A stretch of 64,000 nucleotides of DNA, taken from positions 8,849,842 to 8,913,841 of the forward strand of contig NC_087071.1 in assembly GCF_963678635.1 (NCBI RefSeq), read 5' to 3'. The notes beneath the pieces were generated by a model that was not told the DNA's origin, made no database searches, and saw only the letters and a list, made by a program, of their open reading frames with translations. The number at the start of each line of letters is the position of its first letter. Within the stretch, counting starts at the first letter, position 1. This document shows, one piece after another, positions 47,517-56,308 of the stretch. Source of the stretch: Symsagittifera roscoffensis. Its lineage: Eukaryota; Xenacoelomorpha; Acoela; Convolutidae. A program made the position numbers and the translations under genes.

Positions 47517-49019
47517 GAATGGCCGGGATCGAAGAAGGCTTGTGAGAAGTGGATCGCCGCATGCCTGTCATGTCAGCAGGCGAAGGATCCCAGGAAACTA
47601 AGGTTTCCCCTACAGTCAATAGAGTCGTCGGGATTCAACGAAGTGGTGCAAATTGATCATCAGAAAATCTGCATGACAGCAACGGGCTATAACCAGGTGC
47701 TGGTAATGATCGACCATTTTACGAAGTATGCGGAGGCAGCACCCTGCATGACAGCATCGGCGGAAGAAACATGCGATCATTTGATAAATGTGTGGATAGC
47801 GAGGCATGGCTGTCCCATCACATTCCAATCGGACAATGGCAAAGCATTCGTGGGTGATCTCACGAAGGAGTTAATGAAAAGGTCGCAGGTAGCGCAGGCC
47901 CACTCGACCACTTATCACCCGCAAACGAATGGCCTAGTCGAGAGGCAAAATCGCACACTGGTATCCATGCTGAGAGTCTATTGCTCGCGTTACATGGATG
48001 ACTGGGACAAGCACTTGCCGCAAGTGATGGGTGCTTACAACAGCACGGAGCATTCCACCGTGGAAATAAGTCCGCACATGATGCTAACGGGTCAGGAAAA
48101 AGCGCTTCCGTTGACGTTTTTCTACCCTGAATATGAGGGGAAGAGAACAGCACCGCAAACTTACGTGCGGGATGTTATTAAAAGACAGCAGGACCTCAAT
48201 GACTTATGTAGGAGGAACACGCAACAAATGCAAATTAGACAAAAAAGGAGGTTTGATAAAAGAACAGCCGATGCAAAAGCCTACTCAGTTGGCGACTACG
48301 TCTGGGTGTTCCAGGAAGTGGTTCCACCAAAAGGAACCAAGAAATTATTAAAGAAATGGCGTGGTCCATTTCAGATAACGGAGGTGCAGCAAGGAGGTCG
48401 CTTTTATCGACTGAGCACTGGAAGAGCAGCTCATTACGAAAATATCAAACCACACAATGCCTCGTCAGAGGACTGGTGCATCCCAGCGGACATGCAAGAG
48501 GGAGACTATTTGATAGTGGATCCTGCTTGTGAGGTGAATGAAAGGGGTACTCGCGATAAAAACGACGGGAATGAGGTGGTGGACGATTGCGACCTACCAC
48601 TGGATCTGGAGTTGACCGAGCGAGTAGAGGTGGACGATGACACTCTACCTTATGCCGAGGAAGACTGGGATTGCCCGGAACAAATCGAAATTGACAGAGG
48701 ATTACAGCCTGATTTTCCTCTCACCATGGAAACACGCCAGAGCAAGAGAGGAAAAAGTAAAAAGAAATACAATCCGTACGGCGTGGATTTCGTCGTAGAC
48801 AGGATAGTTGTAAGTGATATGATGGACTCGCTGGTAGGACTAGACGAAGTAGCGGTGCTAGAAGAAATCGACTTGGTGAATGACATGGATCAGGATTGGA
48901 TCGACGATCGATCAGAACCGGAAGTGGAATTCGAAGCAGAAGCGGAACAGACTCATGAGCAAGAACTAACGAACTTGCGGGTGCTCGAATGGCTCCATGA
49001 TCTGCCGACAGATCAGTAA
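47466..49019 (+). CDS. pol: Integrase with GPF module and acidic tail
   Basis: Frame 0 is open from 47466; meaningful sequence starts near 47517 (EWPGSKKACEKW, with the Cys pair CLSC completing the zinc module). The catalytic triad is present: Asp in VVQIDHQ (about 47655), Asp in FQSDNGKAFVG and Glu in TNGLVERQNRTL. SVGDYVWVF and KKWRGPFQITEV form the GPY/F module typical of Ty3/gypsy. A 180-residue acidic extension follows (DDDTLPYAEEDWDCPEQ, EFEAEAEQTHEQE). The stop at 49017-49019 is again a frame break; frame 1 continues from about 49010 as KETILTIQDVDKDG. Confidence 0.9.
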   Translation, partial: DGPSRRGQSVQQDTETIEWPGSKKACEKWIAACLSCQQAKDPRKLRFPLQSIESSGFNEVVQIDHQKICMTATGYNQVLVMIDHFTKYAEAAPCMTASAEETCDHLINVWIARHGCPITFQSDNGKAFVGDLTKELMKRSQVAQAHSTTYHPQTNGLVERQNRTLVSMLRVYCSRYMDDWDKHLPQVMGAYNSTEHSTVEISPHMMLTGQEKALPLTFFYPEYEGKRTAPQTYVRDVIKRQQDLNDLCRRNTQQMQIRQKRRFDKRTADAKAYSVGDYVWVFQEVVPPKGTKKLLKKWRGPFQITEVQQGGRFYRLSTGRAAHYENIKPHNASSEDWCIPADMQEGDYLIVDPACEVNERGTRDKNDGNEVVDDCDLPLDLELTERVEVDDDTLPYAEEDWDCPEQIEIDRGLQPDFPLTMETRQSKRGKSKKKYNPYGVDFVVDRIVVSDMMDSLVGLDEVAVLEEIDLVNDMDQDWIDDRSEPEVEFEAEAEQTHEQELTNLRVLEWLHDLPTDQ

Positions 49020-49386
49020 AGAGACGATCCTGACGATTCAGGACGTCGATAAAGATGGCATCAAATACGTCAGTCATGACAATACCAAGTCCAACTGGGT
49101 CGCCCCAGATGGTCCTCTACGTGTTCCACAATCCAACCTCGATCTCCTAGACTTTGGGCGATCGACGAGGACGTCGATGGATATTTTTGTCCGGGGAGTG
49201 GGGGTAGGACTCACCAACACCAAAAATCTGATAAAAAAATTGAAATCGGTAAGAGAAACCGGAGAACTAGAGACACAGGGCGAGAATGCTAAAAAACCAC
49301 CTTTTGGACGATTTTTTGAATCGTATTTTGACCTACCGAACCATTATTCAAACAATATTGTCATAACGGACAGCGATTTCATACTC
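49006..49386 (+). CDS. pol: Pol C-terminal extension leading to the macro domain
   Basis: Frame 1 continues the integrase protein (KYVSHDNTKSNWVAPDGPLR, NIVITDSDFIL). NIVITDSDFIL is the beta strand preceding the macro domain. At 49387 the duplication joint replaces the continuation TERTCAIAI with unrelated residues, and the frame stops at 49440. Confidence 0.65.
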
Positions 49387-49426
49387 CAGGTCATCAAGGT
49401 GACAGAGCTCATTTGTGATACCCTGA

Positions 49427-49789
49427 CACAGATTTTTTGAATCGTATTTTGACCTACCGAACCATTATTCAAACAATATTGTCATAACGGACAGCGATTT
49501 CATACTCACAGAACGCACGTGCGCTATAGCGATAACCGCGGACGTAAGCTTCAAAACAGCACTAGCGGCTGATTTCAAAAGAGAGTATAAGAACATCGAA
49601 TTTTTGGCCTTGACTCGACTTAGGGATTTTTTGGTTGAGAGAGGAGTGACCTCTCTCTCGTTACCAGTATATGATCCTAATAGGGGAAAGCTACATCCGA
49701 GAGAGTTGTACGCACTTGTACATGTGATATTTTCAGAAATTGACATAGAGGTTTACTTACATAAAAAATACTATCTGAGCATATGCTAA
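49427..49789 (+). pseudogene. Macro domain copy with 43-residue internal deletion
   Basis: Frame 2, without any ATG. It reads ESYFDLP ... TERTCAIAITADVSFKTALA ... IEFLALTRLRDFLVERGVTS ... LYALVHVIFSEIDIEVYLHK and stops at 49787-49789. The deleted segment corresponds to 50207-50335 of the next copy and would remove the central strands and the loop around bound ADP-ribose, so this copy is probably not functional. Confidence 0.6.
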
Positions 49790-50033
49790 GAATTGCATTT
49801 GGCGATAAGTGGTTTTTGTTAAGTTCACTTGATAAGAATTAGTGTCAAGTTTTAGATTAGGATTAGGTTTTAGGTACAATATTAGGGATTATGTTTTTAT
49901 GTGATAATATAGATGTGTGATGTTTCGGTGTTATGTTATTGTTATGATATGTTTTATGTTTTGTGTCATTGAAGACCTCGAATACTCCAGGTCATCAAGG
50001 TGACAGAGCTCATTTGTGATACCCTGACACAGA

Positions 50034-50519
50034 TTTTTTGAATCGTATTTTGACCTACCGAACCATTATTCAAACAATATTGTCATAACGGACAGCGATT
50101 TCATACTCACAGAACGCACGTGCGCTATAGCGATAACCGCGGACGTAAGCTTCAAAACAGCACTAGCGGCTGATTTCAAAAGAGAGTATAAGAACATCGA
50201 ATTTTTATAGAAACAGAGGCCTGGTGTGGGAGGGATGATAGCGCTGCCCCCTGTTGCATCACAGATACCAGGGAAATATTTTTGTTTCCTGGTTACCAAG
50301 GCCACTGATAGGCAACACGTAGATCCAAAGAGCTTGGCCTTGACTCGACTTAGGGATTTTTTGGTTGAGAGAGGAGTGACCTCTCTCTCGTTACCAGTAT
50401 ATGATCCTAATAGGGGAAAGCTACAACCGAGAGAGTTGTACGCACTTGTACATGTGATATTTTCAGAAATTGACATAGAGGTTTACTTACATAAAAAATA
50501 CTATCTGAGCATATGCTAA
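50034..50519 (+). pseudogene. Full-length macro (ADP-ribose-binding) domain with one in-frame stop
   Basis: Frame 0 from 50034 to 50519, with one TAG at 50208-50210. Features matching macro domains in order: strand and N-motif region CAIAITADVSFKTALAADFK (compare the family pattern AHCVSADF.MGAGIA), GGMIALPPV (GG-containing loop strand), KYFCFLVTKATDRQHVDP (the YLVTK strand), LTRLRDFLVERGVTSLSLPV (helix then the MPRIG-position strand) and IDIEVYLHK at the end. Macro domains of this small type bind or hydrolyse ADP-ribose derivatives. Here the usual GAGIA is replaced by KTALA and the PRIG position by PVYD, so catalysis is doubtful. The family call is by pattern only. Confidence 0.6.
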
Positions 50520-50741
50520 GAATTGCATTTGGCGATAAGTGGTTTTTGTTAAGTTCACTTGATAAGAATTAGTGTTAAGTTTTAGATTAGGATTAGGTTT
50601 TAGGTACAATATTAGGGATTATGTTTTTATGTGATAATATAGATATGTGATGTTTCGGTGTTATGTTATTGTTATGATATGTTTTATGTTTTGTGTCATA
50701 GAAGACAGAGCTCATTTGTGATACCCTGACACAGATACAGG

Positions 50742-50959
50742 TGGACGATCCACCTAGGTGCTAAATTTTTAAATCAGAATTGAGAAGAGAATTTCAATGA
50801 AGAGTTTTAAAGAGTTGAATGATGTTTTATCCAAAAATGATGGTTGTAAGTCGCGACTTGTTTTTTAGATCTTGATTGATCGGAAATTGTTTATTGAATT
50901 AATTGAATCGAACGAACCAGGAAGAAACTACACGACAACAAGAATCAACACGATAAGAA
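50742..50959 (+). promoter_or_regulatory. Inter-ORF region with 3' splice-site candidate
   Basis: AT-rich interval between pol and ORF3. It starts with the dyad ggtggacgatccacc at 50741-50755. At about 50860-50868 cttgttttttag-atc is a good pyrimidine-rich acceptor. ORF3 could therefore be made from a spliced or trans-spliced mRNA, as env-position genes usually are. Confidence 0.4.
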
Positions 50960-52086
50960 ATGGGTGACAGGAACGAACTAATGGAGTTCCTCTCAGCGAG
51001 TCTAGGAGCGACTCTAGACGAGATCTATCAGCGGCTGATCGATTGTGACTTTACACGAGAAGACCCGGGGCTGGCGATGTTTGTGGTCGCGCTCCTCAAT
51101 GCATTAGGGCGAGAGGGTCGAGGGAATCGCCCTACAGAAGTCGTGTTGATGTTGGCCTTCGGTTAGTCCGGGACCGCCGAGAGAGGTCGAAACCGACTGA
51201 TGAGATGGCGGCGTGGAGAAATGTCTGGCCACGACCTGGCTCGTGAGCCAGGACTAGGTGAACAGAGGGACCACCGGCTAGGTGAGATGCCCTTGCCGGT
51301 CCAACCTGCGCCGCCGCTCATCGGAGCGAAAAGACAACGTGATGGGCCAGGCCCGTCACATTCGGTCGACTCTCCAACAGCTGCTCCTCCTCCGAAGAGA
51401 GTGAGGGTGAGCGAAAGAGAAATCCAGACGTCGGAGACGATTGAGACGTTGGAGAAGAAGGAGAGAGATCAGAGCGAGCTGTGTGCCAAACTCCAGGAGT
51501 ATAGGGCGATAGCTCGAGAAAGAGACGAATGGAAAAAGAAATACGAAGATCTGCAGGTGGCCTGCAAGGAGGATGAAATAAAGCACCTGAAGGAGCTGTA
51601 TATGGCAAAGGTGAGCCAAGTGTCACAGGAAGTTCTGGCGACAATAAAATCAAATCCTCGGAAAGATCCAGCGACACACGCCCCAAGACAAGAGTACAGG
51701 AGCTGTGTACATCGAGAGGGCCCGAGGCTCCTCAGCAGAAACAACAGTCTGCTCCCAGTCAGAGGAACACGATACCAGAACCTTCTGACACCTATCTCGC
51801 TCCTCAGTTCCAAGAATCATTCAATCAAGTGGCCAGAGCATTAATGGATGAGATCAACAGAACCACTGGGCGGACATTGGGTAGGATCGTTCCTTCCCAA
51901 TGTCCTGATCATTCATCCAATAGCTCGGAGCGAGCACCCCGCACGGTAGCGTCCTCGGGGACAGCGCATGGCGGAACCTTTCAAAAGCCCCGCGTGGTAG
52001 ACCTTAGGAAGAATCTGATGGCACGTCACCAGTTCACGCAAGTGGCCGCGGAGCATCCTCGAGCCTGCCTGAATGACATGAGCTGA
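50960..52086 (+). CDS. ORF3 N-terminal part: coiled-coil, proline-rich leader (interrupted)
   Basis: Starts at the ATG at 50960 in a good context (agaaATGG). Frame 2 runs to 51844 with one TAG at 51164-51166. From about 51660 frame 1 carries the protein-like continuation (DTRPKTRVQEL) to TGA 52084-52086. Residues near 51200-51400 are Pro-, Arg- and Gly-rich. From about 51405 to 51620 there is a long charged coiled coil (REIQTSETIETLEKKERDQS to KEDEIKHLKELYMAK). No signal peptide or membrane helix is visible, so this is not an envelope protein. A coiled-coil leader before an esterase domain recalls ORF1 proteins of CR1-type LINEs. Confidence 0.6.
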
Positions 52087-53415
52087 AACCCCGCTACGAG
52101 CGACCAGGTAATTCCCCCAGGGAGTCGCCACTTGATCATAGGAGACAGTTTGGTGAGGGATCTGAATGAGGTCTTTGTCTATGGCCAGACTACCACTCTG
52201 TCCTTTGGAGGAGCCTCAGTGGCTCAGGTCATCAAGATGATGGAATTCCAGAGCGAAGATCACCTGGATACGCTGGTAATAATGCTGGGAACCAACGTCG
52301 TTTCGAGAGCCCCAGTGACTCCGGAGAGCAAGTGGGAGCCTCTATTGGTATGCCTCCTGAATGAACTAAAGAAGAAGTACAGGCCCAGGCTTGTGGTGCT
52401 GTGCACGATACCACAAAAACCGCTGGTGGGCACCACAGTGGCAGATTTCATGAATGGCAACGTGACACGGTTGAACGAAATGATCCGCAGTCTGGTGAGA
52501 AACAACCCTGGCGAGCTGCGACTTCTGGATCTCGAAAACATGCTGCGCAGAGATGGAATACATTTCAACACCCAACGATGGAGACACTTGGTCAATGATG
52601 TATTTCAGTCGCAGTTGAGGGAAGTGGAGCAGGAGTCGAGGGCGACCAGTTCTCTGGCTCGGACCAGCTCGACCGGAGGAAGTAGAATAGGGGCAAGCAT
52701 GCCCGAATCCCTCGTCAACCGCCTAGGGCCCTTGGCAATGGAGACGGCTGCAGCTGCACCCATCGCTCCGAGCTCTAACGAAAGAGAGAGGCTAGGGACT
52801 GCTCCTCCTCCCAGAACACAACCGCTTGAAAGCCGACTCGGGAGATCAGTTGATCAGAACAGGAATAACTCCCAGACCGTGTCTAGGAGGAACAACCCGC
52901 CTGCCACGGCAAACCCTGCTTCAGCAGCAGGACCGTCTACGAGCGCCGTGCCAGCGGAGGGAGTTGAACCAGGCAGCGTGCTGCTTTGGAACCGATCAGA
53001 CCCTAGTCATTGGGGAGAGTACAAGACGGACATGTCAACGAAATTGAACATGAATACCTTGACGTGTCGGGAGGACGCAATGAGAATGATCGGCGGAGAA
53101 AGTCCCACAGTGTCGCGACTATATCGGATACCGGGAGTGGATTGGCTGCTAGCAGAGCAGGAGCAGTTCAGCTCCACGACTACGCTCCGGCACGCAGACT
53201 TGAATGGATCGCCTCAGGACAATACCTTTGGACCTTTGAATACCCGGTCTCTTACGGACGTCTGCCAGAGAGCCCGGGAACTGACGCCACCTGCTCGTAA
53301 GGGCAAGTTTCAGGCAGATAACAAGCCTAATAACAAGCATCACAAGATATACAGGCAGTTTGCTAAACCACCCGATCAGACGCCTGAAGAATATTCAAGG
53401 GACTACCCCCGATGA
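52087..53415 (+). CDS. ORF3: SGNH/GDSL-type hydrolase domain
   Basis: The same frame as the preceding segment after its TGA; no ATG near the start, so it belongs to one longer protein. SGNH blocks are complete: LIIGDSLVRDL (Ser 52147-52149), SFGGASVAQV (Gly), VIMLGTNVV (Asn 52294-52296) and RDGIHFN (Asp 52552-52554, His 52561-52563, a DxxH pair). Such enzymes are esterases or lipases. GDSL esterases are known in ORF1 of CR1-type LINEs and in ORF3 of some rotifer LTR elements. After residue ~170 there is a disordered Ser/Pro/Ala linker, then a compact unknown region (GEYKTDMSTKLNMNTLTCRE, YRIPGVDWLLAEQEQF). The TGA at 53413-53415 overlaps the next ATG as ATGA. Confidence 0.75.
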   Translation, partial: NPATSDQVIPPGSRHLIIGDSLVRDLNEVFVYGQTTTLSFGGASVAQVIKMMEFQSEDHLDTLVIMLGTNVVSRAPVTPESKWEPLLVCLLNELKKKYRPRLVVLCTIPQKPLVGTTVADFMNGNVTRLNEMIRSLVRNNPGELRLLDLENMLRRDGIHFNTQRWRHLVNDVFQSQLREVEQESRATSSLARTSSTGGSRIGASMPESLVNRLGPLAMETAAAAPIAPSSNERERLGTAPPPRTQPLESRLGRSVDQNRNNSQTVSRRNNPPATANPASAAGPSTSAVPAEGVEPGSVLLWNRSDPSHWGEYKTDMSTKLNMNTLTCREDAMRMIGGESPTVSRLYRIPGVDWLLAEQEQFSSTTTLRHADLNGSPQDNTFGPLNTRSLTDVCQRARELTPPARKGKFQADNKPNNKHHKIYRQFAKPPDQTPEEYSRDYPR

Positions 53416-54407
53416 CCACGGTGGATGGAGATGACAGGAGATATGAGAAACTGAAGGCCCCAGTCGGTGACGGCCTGTTTGCCGCTTATGATCCCTTGGA
53501 CATGAAAGCTGCCATGAATCTGATTGTGGCCAGTTCAGATTATCTCTATACGCTCCGTTCTCTCTTTTGGCCCGACGTGATTTTCTTGACGGCGCCTAAA
53601 TTGGACTGGGGACAGGCAATAGGCATGATGATAAGTGTGCGAAGGGTGGTCAGCATGGAGCCGCAGGTGATAGTGGTTGCAGGCTCGAATGATCATCTGC
53701 AAAGCAGGGGCTTGTTGACACTTCTGACGGAATGGTCGATCCCGAGCAACGAGGCGATAATGACATTGCTCTCGGCGATGGCTGAGGTAGAAACAGCAGC
53801 AAAACAACGTTTTACCCAAAATCTAGTAAAGGTGGTCTTTGTGTTGTCACCAGGGTACGCTGCACTGCCAGAACCCCTTCAGTTTGTGTACACGATGGTC
53901 ACAACGATAGCAGAAGGACGGTTCAATGTGATAGTTCCTTCCCCGAACAGAGTGGTAGACCCCAACAATTACTACCCATCCCGATCTGAGCTTCCTGCCG
54001 TTTGGGCTGACATTTCCAATGCCATACAGGGACTCAAAGATTGTAGCACAACTCGGTTGGTGCTAGATGAGGTTCTGGGGTTGGAGCTGTCCAACTTTGC
54101 CAGATTGCTGAAGTTAAGACCAGGGGTAGATGACGATCATCTGTTAGTACAACAGGTGGCTGATGATATCTGGTTCAGACAGATGGATCATGCCGAGAAT
54201 GAGCAGGGCAGGACAGTCAGGAAGAACATGACATCAGCGGAAGAAGATCTCATGGCAATGGCTTTGCGCACGAAGCCGCACAACAACGTATGGTTGTACA
54301 TGTCACCAAGGCTGTGCACCTTGGGTGAAGACGCGTTCGACCATGCTCCGGCAGTGATGAAAGAGATACTCGTGTATCTGAAAACTTGTTTGATGCCCGG
54401 GAGTTAA
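53412..54407 (+). CDS. ORF3 continuation: second, degenerate SGNH-like domain
   Basis: 332 codons starting at an ATG that overlaps the previous stop. PQVIVVAGSNDHLQSRGLL (GSND at 53682-53693) mimics the GxND block, and KVVFVLSPGYAALPEPLQ mimics the following strand. YYPSRSELPAVWADISNAI resembles the last block with its helix, but the catalytic His is missing and no GDS is present upstream. I infer a non-catalytic SGNH fold, perhaps arising by duplication. The frame ends in nonsense at 54407; frame 2 continues with LFDARELTGGMMLKLMQDVN. Confidence 0.5.
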   Translation: MTTVDGDDRRYEKLKAPVGDGLFAAYDPLDMKAAMNLIVASSDYLYTLRSLFWPDVIFLTAPKLDWGQAIGMMISVRRVVSMEPQVIVVAGSNDHLQSRGLLTLLTEWSIPSNEAIMTLLSAMAEVETAAKQRFTQNLVKVVFVLSPGYAALPEPLQFVYTMVTTIAEGRFNVIVPSPNRVVDPNNYYPSRSELPAVWADISNAIQGLKDCSTTRLVLDEVLGLELSNFARLLKLRPGVDDDHLLVQQVADDIWFRQMDHAENEQGRTVRKNMTSAEEDLMAMALRTKPHNNVWLYMSPRLCTLGEDAFDHAPAVMKEILVYLKTCLMPGS

Positions 54408-56308
54408 CTGGGGGCATGATGTTGAAATTGATGCAGGACGTAAACACGATGTCGCTGGACAAGTTCCAAGCTGACGTGCTAGCCAGGAGGGCACAGTATG
54501 AACGATCGGATGCCATCTTGGGTGGAATGGGAGTGGGATGGACGCCATCCTTCGTGTCGACGTGCTATCCGAGGGCACAGTATGAACGATCAGATGCCAT
54601 CTTGGGTGGAATGGGAGTGGAATGGACGCCATCCTTCCTGTCGACGTGCTATCCGAGGGCATCCCGGAACTTGATCGCGAGTTTCGTCATAGACATCAGG
54701 AAGTTGTCGATTGGCCTGATATTAGCCCTATACGTGACATTTGGTCATGAAAATTTCGTGAAAGATCCGGCGAATCTCTTCACACAAGCGTTGGCAGATT
54801 TGTGATTGGATGGACTCCTGACTCTGATTGCCATGACCTACGGTCGACTGGGTGATTTGCTTGTGCTGTTGCGTTACCCTGAACAACTCCAGGGACCAAG
54901 TCGTGAGTTCAATGCACAGTTGGAAACCGCCTCGCTCAGGAAGATGAAAGACTGGAGGACTCTCCTGCTCCAATATCTCTTGCAACAAAACAGAAGCGTC
55001 ACGGGAGAAGATAAGGTGGCGACGGATGCGGGTGAGTATAAGCAATATTGTGGCATGCCCTTGCTGACAGATTTGGCTGTCATGATGCGGATCGATCCGT
55101 TGGCTCTGATTCACGGACTGCGGGAATTCGTCACGGTGGTGTATGGTCCGGTGATGTCTTTCGCGTTCCCGGACGTGCAAGTCAAGGCATACAGGAATTC
55201 TGTGTTGTATGTCAACCTGGTCTCAGTCGTGGACTGTTCCGTGCTGAATTGGGTAGAGCAGAGGGAGCTGAGAGGGCTGGCCAGTGACGATAGGCTTTTC
55301 GGAAGAATAGCGGAGCCAGGTTGGGTGTTGATGGAGGACCTTTCTCACATCCAGTTTAACCCGAAGCTTTGGAATTTGAGACCAGTAGTGAAGGATACAG
55401 GAGTGGCTATGGGATTCCCACTCTTACCAGAGGCCTATGCACACGCGAAAGAGAACCAGCAAGCATGGCTTTCTGGGTCCAGGCCGCTGCCGGACCAATG
55501 CCCTCGATATCCACCGATAAGGAGGATGTTGTTGGGAGTCACATCTCCCATCATTGCCCCTCACATCGGAGCAGCTCGTGATGCAGAGAAGGGAATGTTG
55601 AAATGGAGTGAAGGGATGGAGCCGCGCTTCATCGGCTGGAATGTTGCAGCCGCGCACACGTTTGACTTCTCATTTCCTGATGCTTGGAGTTGGAAAAAGA
55701 TCAAGGCACTACCTTCCAGGAGACCAGAGGTCTCGGCTGAAATGTGGAACGAAGTGTATACTCCCACAGATGACTTATCAAGACTGAAGTGGTCAGGAGA
55801 AGTGAAAATAGTGATGCTGGAAGTGGCAAAGGAGAGCAGAGGAGGCTCATACATAACAATAGAGGATCTGGCACCACATGGCGAGGAGTCCGTAGAATTC
55901 CTGGTGAACGATGACGCAGGAGACATGACCGTACCGGCTCGGCCGGACTCGGGCATAGACTCACGACAAGGCCCTTCAGGACCCAAGCCAAAACCTGATG
56001 CAGGTGATGATGAATTGATGGATCAGGATGATAATGATAATGACATCGAGGGAAAGACGGAAAAACCGGGTGAGACGGATCTAGGAGCGTTGGAGAGAGA
56101 CTTGCTAGAATACCGGTTTAGTGAAGACGACGATGGGGAAGTCGATGGGAGTCTATTGCTAATGACGCCATCGTCTTTCATGTCCCCTACAAAGGAGGCG
56201 TCGGCCGACTCATCCCCGATGGACCCAATAAGCCAGGCGAAAGAAGCAGGGATCCGCAAAGATTGCTCAATGAGTCACCGAGGAGGAGAAAAATCGAAGA
56301 ATCAATGA
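54386..56308 (+). CDS. ORF3 continuation: large unrecognised region with acidic C-terminus
   Basis: Frame 2 throughout, with one TGA at 54803-54805 (a CGA-to-TGA change would explain it), giving parts of 139 and 500 codons. Near its start lies an exact-length 84-bp tandem duplication (54488-54571 and 54572-54655). The main part is mixed alpha/beta and hydrophobic without a clear membrane helix (LTDLAVMMRIDPLALIHGLR, VMSFAFPDVQVKAYRNSVLY). From about 55960 it becomes strongly acidic (DDELMDQDDNDNDIEG). No family was recognised. The last ~15 residues are out of frame; the real continuation is in frame 1 from about 56263. The stop overlaps an ATG as ATGA at 56305-56308. Confidence 0.6.
54488..54655 (+). 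repeat. 84-bp in-frame tandem duplication
   Basis: Two adjacent 84-bp copies (28 codons: RAQYERSDAILGGMGV...) differ at only a few bases (gatcgg/gatcag, gtggga/gtggaa, cgtgtc/ctgtcg). The reading frame is kept through both. Confidence 0.9.

Larger units (their letters stand above)
49313..50741 (+). repeat. Triplicated pol-3' end with nested deletions
   Basis: Three tandem units share a start (ttttttgaatcgtattttga at 49433 and 50034, and the same block near 49313) and an end (gacagagctcatttgtgata near 49400, 50000 and 50703). Unit 1 keeps only its two ends. Unit 2 (about 49433-50032) lacks 129 bp of the macro domain (43 codons, in frame). Unit 3 (about 50033-50741) is full length. Adjacent copies are almost identical, so the event is recent relative to LTR divergence. 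Confidence 0.85.

Noticed and set aside
49433-50741. The 129-bp difference between the two macro copies as an intron
   Set aside because: The extra segment does not start with GT or end with AG at a consistent junction (it starts atag and ends agctt), and it encodes the core of the macro domain. It is a deletion, not a spliced copy.
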